Shown in pieces: positions 31,378 through 38,359 of a DNA stretch of 38,864 bases. Position numbers and translations under genes: made by a program. Source of the stretch: UBA2334 sp049653005 (lineage in GTDB: Bacteria > Pseudomonadota > Gammaproteobacteria > Burkholderiales > Burkholderiaceae_C); contig JBASFL010000073.1 of the NCBI GenBank assembly GCA_049653005.1, positions 1 through 38,864 of the forward strand, given 5' to 3'. Numbering within the stretch: position 1 is the first letter of the stretch; each line of letters opens with the position of its first letter. A model generated the notes under the pieces. That model ran no database searches. It worked only from the letters and a program-made list of their open reading frames with translations, and was not told the origin of the DNA.

Positions 31378-32403
31378 TCAGACCAGCTTGACCAGTTGTT
31401 TGCCGAAGTTTTTGCCCTTCAGCAGGCCCAAAAACGCCTCGGGCGCGGCCTCAATGCCTTGCGCCACGGTTTCGCGGGGGCGCAGTTTGCCGGTGGCCAC
31501 CAGGGTGCCCAGCTCGGTCAGGGCTTCGGGCCACACTTCCATGTGTTCGCTGACGATGAAGCCTTCCACTTTCAGGCGGTTGACCAGGATCAGCGCGGGG
31601 TTGGCCATGGGCAGCGGCGCGCCGTTGTAGCCGGCAATCATCCCGCATACGGCGATGCGGGCAAACGCGTTGGTGCGCAGCAGCACGGCGTCCAGCACCA
31701 TGCCGCCCACGTTTTCAAAGTAACCGTCGATGCCGTTGGGGCACGCGGCCTTCAGCGCTTTGGACAGGCCGATGTAGTCGCTGTGTTCTTTGTAGTCCAC
31801 ACACGCGTCAAAGCCCAGCTCGTTCACGGCGTAGGCGCATTTGTCGGCCCCGCCGGCAATGCCCACCACGCGGCAGCCACGGGCTTTAGCCAGGGCGCCG
31901 AAGGCGCTGCCCACCGCCCCGGTGGCGGCACTCACCACCACGGTTTCACCGGCTTTCGGGTTGATGATTTTCACCAGGCCATACCAGGCGGTGACGCCGG
32001 GCATGCCCACCGCGCCCAGGTAGTGGCTGAGCGGCACGTGGGTGGTGTCCACGCGGCGCAGGTTGCCGGGCACGTTGGCATCGACCACGCTGTATTCCTG
32101 CCAGCCCCCCATGCCCACCACTTTGTCGCCCACGGCGAATTTGGGGTGGCGGCTGTCGGCCACCTCGCCCACGGTGCCACCGATCATCACCTCGCCCAAA
32201 GGCTGGGCCGCCGCGTAGCTTTTGCTGTCGTTCATGCGGCCGCGCATGTAGGGGTCGAGGCTGAGGAAGTGGTGGCGCACCAGCACCTGGCCCTCTGCCA
32301 ATTCACCCAGCGCGGGGGTGTCGGTGGTGACGAGCTTGAAGTTGGCGGCAATGGCGTCGCCCACGGGGCGGTTGTCGAGCAGGATTTGGCGGTTTTGGGG
32401 CAT
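31378..32403 (-). CDS. NADP-dependent medium-chain oxidoreductase (CurA/PTGR type)
   Basis: The 341-residue protein is a zinc-free MDR reductase like E. coli CurA (curcumin/dihydrocurcumin reductase) and prostaglandin reductase, which reduce the double bond of enones. RHHFLSLDPYMRGRMND, MIGGTVGEVADS, the nucleotide loop SAATGAVGSAFG and GIAGGADKCAY with NELGFDACVDYK are characteristic. NAFARIAVCGMIAGYNG lies near the end. No zinc-binding cysteines are seen. It stands between the PaaI thioesterase gene and the GST gene, with a degenerate repeat in the upstream spacer. Confidence 0.93.
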   Translation of the reverse strand: MPQNRQILLDNRPVGDAIAANFKLVTTDTPALGELAEGQVLVRHHFLSLDPYMRGRMNDSKSYAAAQPLGEVMIGGTVGEVADSRHPKFAVGDKVVGMGGWQEYSVVDANVPGNLRRVDTTHVPLSHYLGAVGMPGVTAWYGLVKIINPKAGETVVVSAATGAVGSAFGALAKARGCRVVGIAGGADKCAYAVNELGFDACVDYKEHSDYIGLSKALKAACPNGIDGYFENVGGMVLDAVLLRTNAFARIAVCGMIAGYNGAPLPMANPALILVNRLKVEGFIVSEHMEVWPEALTELGTLVATGKLRPRETVAQGIEAAPEAFLGLLKGKNFGKQLVKLV

Positions 32404-32429
32404 GGGGTTGTCTCGCTGAAAAGGGTTTT

Positions 32430-32478
32430 AAAAAAATAGCAAACAAGTAAATACCATCAAGCACCATAGGCACAAAAT
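32430..32478 (+). repeat. Degenerate dispersed repeat, copy H
   Basis: The plus strand reads AAATAGCAAACAAGTAAATA, then CCATCAAGCACCATAGGCA. The ATAGC start, ATCAAGC core and TAGGCA end match copy C at equal spacing. It fills the 96-base spacer between the CurA-type gene and the thioesterase gene. Confidence 0.5.
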
Positions 32479-32499
32479 GCTTGAAACAATGGGCCGACC

Positions 32500-32946
32500 T
32501 CAATCGGTGGGGGTGTTCAGCGCGTTCACGCTGCGCCGCCCGGTGGCCAGGCGGGGCACGTATTTGAAAGTGCCGGTGGCGTGGGCGCACAACTTGCCGC
32601 GTGCGTCAAACACGCTGCCTTCGGTGAAGGCCATGGTCATGGTGCGGTGCAGCAGCTTGCCCTTGGCCAGCAGCGCGCCGCCGTCGCCGCGCGCGGCTTG
32701 CATGAAGCTGGTTTTCATTTCAATGGTGACGCAGCCCATGTCGGCCTCTGCGGCGGTCAGCACGCTGCGGGCGGCGTGGGCCATGACAACGTCCAGCAGC
32801 GTCATGCTGGCGCCGCCGTGCACCACACTGAACGAGTTCAGGTGTTCGGGCCGTGCGGCAAACCGTATCTCGGCCTCGCCGCCCTCAAAGCGCACCAGCT
32901 CAAAACCCAGGAGGTCAACAAAGGGGATGGGAATGGGAAAGTTCAT
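32500..32946 (-). CDS. PaaI-family thioesterase
   Basis: The 148-residue hot-dog-fold protein contains NSFSVVHGGASMTLLDVVMA, the PaaI/DUF4442 signature with the conserved His-Gly-Gly and Asp. GCVTIEMKTSFMQAARGD and the last strand DARGKLCAHATGTFKYVPR complete the fold. These enzymes hydrolyse acyl-CoA or aryl-CoA thioesters. It lies between an SDR gene and the CurA-type reductase gene on the same strand, in a set that may act on acyl or aromatic CoA intermediates. Confidence 0.9.
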   Translation of the reverse strand: MNFPIPIPFVDLLGFELVRFEGGEAEIRFAARPEHLNSFSVVHGGASMTLLDVVMAHAARSVLTAAEADMGCVTIEMKTSFMQAARGDGGALLAKGKLLHRTMTMAFTEGSVFDARGKLCAHATGTFKYVPRLATGRRSVNALNTPTD

Positions 32947-32975
32947 GTGCCGATCATCTCTGGTTCATCCACGGT

Positions 32976-33779
32976 TCAGCCACCGATGAGGGCGCTCACC
33001 CCGCCGTCCACCGCCAGCCACTGGCCGGTGATGTGTTTGCCCGCGTCGGACGCAAACAGCAGCGTGATGCCTTTCAGGTCTTCGTCGTCGCCCAGGCGGC
33101 GCAGCGGGGCGTGGCTGGCCAGCTCGTCCACCCCCAGCCTGGCCAGGGTGCCCGCGGTCATTTTGCTGGGGAAGAAACCGGGGCACACCGCGTTGACGGT
33201 GATGCCGCGCGGCCCCCACTCGCAAGCCAGCGCCTTGGTGAAGTTGATGACCGCGGCCTTCGAGGTGTTGTAGGCCACGGTTTGCATGCCGCTGGGGTTG
33301 CCGCCCAGCCCGGCGATGCTGGCCACGTTGATGATGCGGCCGCGCTGGCGCCCGTCTTGCCGCGCCAGCATGCTGCGCCGCGCCACCTGCTGGCACAGCA
33401 GAAAGTAGCCGCGCACGTTCAGGTTCATCACCTTGTCCCAGGCGCTGACAGGGTGGGTTTCGGCCGGTGCGCCCCAGGTCGCCCCGGCGTTGTTCACCAA
33501 AATATCGATGTCGCCCACCCGCTGCAAGGTTTCGCCCACCAGGCGTTCGATGTCGGCCTCGTCGGCACAGTCAGCGGCCACCCAGCGGGCGTCGATGCCA
33601 GCGGCCTGCAATTCGGCGGTGGCTTCTTCCAGGTCAGCGGCTTTGCGCGACGACAGCACCACCTTGGCCCCCGCTTCGCCCAGCGCGTGCGCCATTTGCA
33701 GCCCCAGGCCGCGCGAGCCCCCGGTGACCAGGGCCGTCTGGCCGGACAAATCAAACAACTGCTGGGTGGTGCGAACCAT
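32976..33779 (-). CDS. Short-chain dehydrogenase/reductase (FabG-like)
   Basis: The 267-residue classical SDR has the cofactor loop VTGGSRGLGLQMA (about residues 18-30) and LSSRKAADLE, which suggests NADP. VNNAGATWGAP, the serine in NVASIAGLGG, and the YNTSKAAVINFTKAL catalytic motif follow. The C-terminus KHITGQWLAVDGGVSALIG is typical. It resembles gluconate-5-dehydrogenase and 3-oxoacyl reductase types; the substrate is not fixed. AGGAGA precedes the ATG. It is divergent from the PfkB kinase gene and probably leads the leftward set ending at 28982. Confidence 0.93.
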   Translation of the reverse strand: MVRTTQQLFDLSGQTALVTGGSRGLGLQMAHALGEAGAKVVLSSRKAADLEEATAELQAAGIDARWVAADCADEADIERLVGETLQRVGDIDILVNNAGATWGAPAETHPVSAWDKVMNLNVRGYFLLCQQVARRSMLARQDGRQRGRIINVASIAGLGGNPSGMQTVAYNTSKAAVINFTKALACEWGPRGITVNAVCPGFFPSKMTAGTLARLGVDELASHAPLRRLGDDEDLKGITLLFASDAGKHITGQWLAVDGGVSALIGG

Positions 33780-33847
33780 GCGGGTCTCCTGTTTTCAGTG
33801 GAGGCGCATTGTGTTGGGCACTTGCCTTTGGCGCTTGTCGCGGGGGC

Positions 33848-33853
33848 GATAAT
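33848..33853 (+). promoter_or_regulatory. Candidate -10 box with leaderless start of the PfkB kinase gene
   Basis: GATAAT ends 7 bases before the ATG at 33861, exactly as before ygfZ; the interval TTGGCGC has no ribosome binding site. Confidence 0.45.
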
Positions 33854-33860
33854 TTGGCGC

Positions 33861-34877
33861 ATGCACCACCACCTCTACGCCATCGGCAACGCCCTGGTTG
33901 ACACCGAATACGAAGTCACCGATTCCCAACTGCAAACCCTGGGTGTGGAAAAACACCGCATGACGCTGATCGACGCGCCCCGCCGCGCCGAACTGCTGGC
34001 CCAGGTGCAAGGCCAACACGCCCGGCGCACCGGCGGCGGCTCGGCGGGCAACACCGTGGTGGCCCTGGCCCAATTGGGCGGCCACGCGTTTTATTCGTGC
34101 CGCGTGGCCGATGACGAGCTGGGCGCGTTCTACCGCGAAGACCTGGCCGCGAACCGGGTGGCCACCAACCTCAACCACGGCCCGCTGGCCCATGGCCAGA
34201 CCGGCAGCTGTCTGGTGTTTGTCACGCCCGACGCCGCGCGCAGCATGTGCACCTTCCTGGGGGCCACGGCCGAGCTGAGCACCGACGCCCTGCACCCCAA
34301 AGACGTGGCCAAAGCCCGCGTGTATTACATGGAAGGCTACCTGTCGGCCTCGCCCACCGGCTTGGCCGCTGCGCTGGAAGGCCGCGCCCAAGCCAAAGCC
34401 GCTGGCGTGGCCCTGGCCACCACGTTGAGCGACGTGAGCATGATCAACTTCTGCCGCCCCGGGCTGGAGGCCATCGTGGGCAACGGCGACCTGGACTGTC
34501 TGTTTGCCAACGAAGACGAGGCCGAGGCCTGGACCGGCCACAGCGCCACCGGCGACGCCCGGGCCCTGCTGGCCGCCATGGCGCCCCTGGCACGCACCGT
34601 GTGCATCACACGCGGCGCGCTGGGTTGCTGGGTGCTGAAAGACGGGGAAGTCACCGCTGTGCCCGGCGTGCCCGCGCAGGCGGTGGACACCAACGGCGCG
34701 GGCGACATGTTTGCCGGGGCCTTTTTGTACGCCGTGACCCACGGGTACACCCACACCCAGGCCGCCGAATTGGGCAACCTCACGGCGGCCGCCGTGGTCA
34801 GCCAACACGGCAACCGGCTGAGCACCGAGCGGCTGCAAGACATCAAAGCCGGTTTCGAAGCCCGCTTCAAAGCCTGA
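33861..34877 (+). CDS. PfkB-family kinase, adenosine-kinase-like
   Basis: This 338-residue sugar or nucleoside kinase has the PfkB signatures: YAIGNALVDTEYEV at the start, TGGGSAGNTVVALAQLGG (substrate site), and DTNGAGDMFAGAF at 276-288 with the base Asp282. The N-terminal part resembles ribokinase-like adenosine kinases common in proteobacteria. The frame is open far upstream, but the ATG at 33861 starts the conserved region and the earlier part is a shadow of the opposite SDR gene. It is followed by a T-tailed terminator. Confidence 0.9.
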   Translation: MHHHLYAIGNALVDTEYEVTDSQLQTLGVEKHRMTLIDAPRRAELLAQVQGQHARRTGGGSAGNTVVALAQLGGHAFYSCRVADDELGAFYREDLAANRVATNLNHGPLAHGQTGSCLVFVTPDAARSMCTFLGATAELSTDALHPKDVAKARVYYMEGYLSASPTGLAAALEGRAQAKAAGVALATTLSDVSMINFCRPGLEAIVGNGDLDCLFANEDEAEAWTGHSATGDARALLAAMAPLARTVCITRGALGCWVLKDGEVTAVPGVPAQAVDTNGAGDMFAGAFLYAVTHGYTHTQAAELGNLTAAAVVSQHGNRLSTERLQDIKAGFEARFKA

Positions 34878-34882
34878 CACAC

Positions 34883-34902
34883 CCCGCCCCGCTGCGGGTT
34901 TT
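34883..34902 (+). terminator. Intrinsic terminator of the PfkB kinase gene
   Basis: CCCGC and GCGGG form a stem around CCCGCT, followed directly by TTTT. It begins 6 bases after the stop codon. Confidence 0.65.
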
Positions 34903-34914
34903 CAGCGCGACAAT

Positions 34915-34931
34915 GGCCGCTTCTTGCGGCC
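34915..34931 (+). promoter_or_regulatory. Hairpin in the leader of the GGDEF-EAL gene
   Basis: GGCCGC-TTCTT-GCGGCC is a perfect six-pair stem-loop 22 bases before the ATG. GACAAT at 34909-34914 is a possible -10, which would place the hairpin at the 5' end of the transcript. Function is unknown. Confidence 0.4.
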
Positions 34932-34953
34932 CACATTCAGTGCACCTGCCCCC

Positions 34954-37248
34954 ATGAACGCATCACGCATCGCGGCTTTGTTTCTGGCTTTTGGCGTTGC
35001 CTGGATTTTGGTGTCCGACAGCGTGCTGGAAGCCCTGGTGGCCGATCCACAGGCCCGCGCCGCCGTGCAGTCCGTCAAAGGCATGGCGTTTGTGCTGCTG
35101 AGCGCCCTGCTGGTGTACGGGCTGGTGCGCGCCGCCGAGCGCACCCAGGCCCGGCTGGAACAAGCCACCCTGCAAGAACGCGACCGCTTGGCCCAGGTGC
35201 TGAACGTGAGCCCCGCCGTGATTTACGCCCTGCGCCCTGCCCCCAACGGCACCTGGGCGGTGGACTTTGTGGGCGACAACGTGCAAAGCATCACAGGCTT
35301 CAGCCCCCAGCAGTGGCTGGACACGCCGGGCCTGTGGCTCAGCCGCGTGCACCCCGACGACCAGGCCGCCGCGCTGGGTGCCCAGCATCGCTTGCAACAT
35401 GACGGGCGGGTGGGTCACCACTACCGTTTTTGCCGCGCCGACGGCAGCCACCGCTGGATACACGACGAGCTGGTGCTGGTGAAAGACGCCACGGGCGCCC
35501 CCACGGGCGTGGTGGGGGCGTGGCAAGACGTCACCGACCACCGCCAGGCGGCCGAACAATCGCGGTTGGTGGCCAAGGTGTTTGAGTCCAGCCAAGAGGG
35601 CATTTTCATCACCGATGCACACTCGCAATTCATTTCAGTCAACCAGGCGTTCACCCAGGTCACCGGGTACACGCTGGACGAGCTGACCGGCAAAACACCT
35701 GCCATTTTGAGTTCGGGTGTGCACGACCAAACGTTTTACCGGTCCATGTGGAAGGCCGTGGCCGAGCACGGCCGCTGGGAAGGTGAAATCTGGAACCGCC
35801 GCAAAAACGGCGAGCTGTACCCCGAGTGGCTCACCATCAGCGCCATCACCGGGGCGCAGGGCCAAGCCGAGCAATACCTGGGCCTGTTCACCGAAACGTC
35901 CAGCCGCAAAGACGCCGAGGCCCGGATCGAGCGGCTGGTGAACTACGACCCGCTCACCAACCTGCCCAACCGCGCCCTGCTGTTTGACCGCGCCAAAGTG
36001 GCCTTGGCGGCGGCCCAGCGCAACCACAACCACGCCACGGTGATGCACCTGAACGTGGACCACTTCAAAAACATCAACGAGTCGTTTGGCCACGAGGTGG
36101 GCGACCAGGTGCTGGTGACCGTGGCGCAACGCCTGGTCAGCCACCTCAAGCCCGACGACACCGTGACCCGCCTGGGCAGCGACGACTTCATCGTGCTGCT
36201 GCCCCACACCGGCGCGCGCGACGCCAGCGACGTGGCCCACCGCCTGATGCACACCCTGGAAGCGCCCATGGCCGTGGGTGAGCAGGTGCTGCGCATCACC
36301 GCCAGCGCGGGCGTGGCCGAATTCCCCGACAACGGCAGCACCCTGGCGCTGCTGGCCCAGGCCGCCGAAACCGCTGTCAACCAGGCCAAACGCGAGGGGC
36401 GCAACACCGTTCGATTCTTCTCGACCAGCTTGCAAACCCAAATGGAAGAGGCCCGCGCCATCGAACGCGGCCTGCACCTGGCCGTGGAACGCAACGAGCT
36501 GGTGCTGCACTACCAGCCGCAGATCAGCGCCCACACGGGCCGCATCGTGGGTGTGGAAGCCCTGGTGCGCTGGCAACACCCCGAATGGGGCCTGGTGCCG
36601 CCCGCGCGCTTCATTCCGGTGGCTGAAAAAGCCGGGTTGATCCGGGGCATTGGCGAGTGGGTGCTGGTGCAGGCCCTGGCCGACAGCGCCGCCTGGCAGG
36701 CCACAGGCTTGCCCGCCGTGCCCATGGCGGTGAACCTGTCGATGGCGCAATTCCGGCACGAAGGCCTGCGCGATTTCGTCACCCAGGCCCTGGCCAGCAG
36801 TGGCCTGCCTCCCCACCTGCTGGAGCTGGAGTTGACCGAAAGCGTGGCCATGGAAGACTCCGAGTTCACCACCGCCACCATCCGGGGCCTGAAAGACCTG
36901 GGGCTGCAGCTGTCCATCGACGACTTTGGCACCGGCTACTCGTCGCTGAGCTACTTGAAGCGGTTTGCCATCGACAAACTGAAAATCGACCAGTCGTTTG
37001 TGCGTGGCCTCAACGTGGACGCAGAAGACGATGCCATTGTGTTGGCCGTCATCCACCTGGCCCACAGCCTGGGGCTGCGCACCATTGCAGAAGGCGTGGA
37101 AACCCCGGCCCAGGCGGCCAGCCTGCGGGCCAAAGGCTGTGACGAATTTCAGGGTTACCTGTTCAGCCGCCCGGTGCCTGCGGCTGAGTTTGCGGTGCTG
37201 CTGGGCAATGGGGCCTACACATTGCCCGAGCCCGCCAGTGCGGGTTAA
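34954..37248 (+). CDS. PAS-PAS-GGDEF(degenerate)-EAL c-di-GMP phosphodiesterase
   Basis: The 764-residue protein has two N-terminal membrane helices (about 5-20 and 42-60), PAS domains at about 80-195 and 205-315, a GGDEF domain (about 325-490) and an EAL domain (about 500-750). The GGDEF active site is degenerate (GSDDF, 408-412), so it is probably a GTP-binding regulatory domain. The EAL motifs are intact: EALVRW (535-540), Glu629 in LELTESVAM, DDFGTGYSS (656-664) and Lys677 in KLKIDQSF. It should therefore degrade c-di-GMP. The ATG at 34954 follows a leader hairpin; an in-frame upstream ATG at 34924 is less likely. Confidence 0.94.
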   Translation: MNASRIAALFLAFGVAWILVSDSVLEALVADPQARAAVQSVKGMAFVLLSALLVYGLVRAAERTQARLEQATLQERDRLAQVLNVSPAVIYALRPAPNGTWAVDFVGDNVQSITGFSPQQWLDTPGLWLSRVHPDDQAAALGAQHRLQHDGRVGHHYRFCRADGSHRWIHDELVLVKDATGAPTGVVGAWQDVTDHRQAAEQSRLVAKVFESSQEGIFITDAHSQFISVNQAFTQVTGYTLDELTGKTPAILSSGVHDQTFYRSMWKAVAEHGRWEGEIWNRRKNGELYPEWLTISAITGAQGQAEQYLGLFTETSSRKDAEARIERLVNYDPLTNLPNRALLFDRAKVALAAAQRNHNHATVMHLNVDHFKNINESFGHEVGDQVLVTVAQRLVSHLKPDDTVTRLGSDDFIVLLPHTGARDASDVAHRLMHTLEAPMAVGEQVLRITASAGVAEFPDNGSTLALLAQAAETAVNQAKREGRNTVRFFSTSLQTQMEEARAIERGLHLAVERNELVLHYQPQISAHTGRIVGVEALVRWQHPEWGLVPPARFIPVAEKAGLIRGIGEWVLVQALADSAAWQATGLPAVPMAVNLSMAQFRHEGLRDFVTQALASSGLPPHLLELELTESVAMEDSEFTTATIRGLKDLGLQLSIDDFGTGYSSLSYLKRFAIDKLKIDQSFVRGLNVDAEDDAIVLAVIHLAHSLGLRTIAEGVETPAQAASLRAKGCDEFQGYLFSRPVPAAEFAVLLGNGAYTLPEPASAG

Positions 37249-37261
37249 AGGGCCATTTCAG

Positions 37262-37290
37262 GCCCGCCCCGGCCCCAAAGGGGGGCGGCA
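37262..37290. terminator. GC-rich hairpin between convergent genes
   Basis: CCGCCCC and GGGGCGG pair around a CCCC/GGGG-rich centre in the 57-base spacer between the EAL gene and the second Bug receptor gene. It could end transcription from both sides, but it has no T run. Confidence 0.4.
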
Positions 37291-37305
37291 ACGCCCGTGA
37301 AACGG

Positions 37306-38289
37306 TCAATCCAGCGTCACACCCGCCTGCTTGATCACCTTTTCCCACTTGGCGGTTTCGGCGTTGATGAACGCATCGCAGGCCTCGGGGCTGCTGCCTT
37401 CGGCAAACGTGCCCATGGCTTCGAGCTTGGCACGCGTTTCATCGCTGTGGATGATGGCGTTGACGGCGTCCGACATGCGTTTGACCACATCGCGCGGCGT
37501 GCCCGCCGGGGCAATCATGCTGGCCCAGGTGCTGCCGATCAGCCCCGCAATGCCCTGCTCCACGAAAGTGGGCACATCGGGCACGGCGGGCAGGCGCTTG
37601 TCGCTGGAGACACCGATCAGCCGCACCCGGCCGCTCTTGCCCGCCTGGATCAGCCCCGTGGGCGCGTCGAAAAACAGCTGAATCTGGCCGCCCAGCAGGT
37701 CGGTCAGCGCGGGCGCTGCGCCCCGGTAAGGGATGTGCACCATGAATGTTTGCGTCAGTGCCTTCATCAGCTCGGTGGTCAGGTGCGCGGCCGAACCTGT
37801 GCCCGATGAACCAAAGCTGACCTTGCCCGGGTTGGCCTTGGCGTAGGCCACCAGCTCTTTCGTGTTTTTGAACGGCGCGTTGTTGGGCACGGCCGCCAGC
37901 AACGGCGACACGCCCATGAGCGACACCCCCACCAGGTCTTTGCGCGGGTTGTAGGGCAGCTTGGGGTACAGGCCGGTGTTGGCCGCATAGGCCGCGATCA
38001 CCACGCCGAAGGTGTGCCCATCGGGCGCGGCCTTGGCCACCATGTCGACCCCGATGATGCTGTTGGCCCCCGGCTTGTTCTCGATGACGATGGGCTGGCC
38101 CAATGCTTTTTGCAGGCCCACCTGCAACAGGCGCGCCATTTGGTCGGTGAAGCCACCTGCCGTGTACGGCACCACGATCTTGATGGGTTTGCTGGGCCAG
38201 GCGGCCTGCGCCATGGCGGGCACGGCGGCGGACGCGAGGCCTGCAGCGGTGGCCTGAAGCACGGTGCGGCGAGAAACAGCGACGGTCAT
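37306..38289 (-). CDS. Bug-type solute receptor (tripartite tricarboxylate transporter family)
   Basis: The 327-residue periplasmic receptor begins with a Tat-like signal (SRRTVLQATAAGLASAAVPA, with cleavage near AMAQA at about residue 29). WPSKPIKIVVPYTAGGFTDQ, the first strand and ligand loop of Bug proteins, follows, then VIENKPGANSIIG, KVSFGSSGTGSAAHLTTELM and HIPYRGAAPAL. It is distinct from the Bug receptor at 8901. GGAGACA precedes the ATG. No membrane transporter genes are adjacent. It lies 70 bases downstream of etfA on the same strand, separated by a repeat copy. The ligand is unknown. Confidence 0.93.
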   Translation of the reverse strand: MTVAVSRRTVLQATAAGLASAAVPAMAQAAWPSKPIKIVVPYTAGGFTDQMARLLQVGLQKALGQPIVIENKPGANSIIGVDMVAKAAPDGHTFGVVIAAYAANTGLYPKLPYNPRKDLVGVSLMGVSPLLAAVPNNAPFKNTKELVAYAKANPGKVSFGSSGTGSAAHLTTELMKALTQTFMVHIPYRGAAPALTDLLGGQIQLFFDAPTGLIQAGKSGRVRLIGVSSDKRLPAVPDVPTFVEQGIAGLIGSTWASMIAPAGTPRDVVKRMSDAVNAIIHSDETRAKLEAMGTFAEGSSPEACDAFINAETAKWEKVIKQAGVTLD

Positions 38290-38309
38290 GGTTTGTCTCC
38301 AATTTTTTA

Positions 38310-38355
38310 TAAAAATATGCCTTTAACGCTTTATTTGAAAGCGATGACAGCTATC
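38310..38355 (-). repeat. Dispersed repeat copy I, between etfA and the Bug receptor gene
   Basis: On the minus strand it reads ATAGCTG at the start, AAGCG in the core and AGGCATATTTTTA at the end, at the same spacing as copy C. CGCTTT-ATTTG-AAAGCG (38327-38343) forms a perfect hairpin. It may help end etfA transcription. Confidence 0.65.
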
Positions 38356-38359
38356 TTTT

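Noticed and set aside
32853..33860. A 674-residue form of the PfkB kinase starting at 32853.
   Set aside because: The added region is a shadow of the thioesterase and SDR genes. The conserved PfkB N-terminus begins at 33861, right after a candidate -10 box.
1328..37809. Many long open frames opposite real genes, for example 3215-4408, 22780-24789 and 35635-37065.
   Set aside because: They are mirror frames of GC-rich genes with low-complexity Gly/Gln/His/Arg-rich translations, no conserved motifs and no ribosome binding sites.
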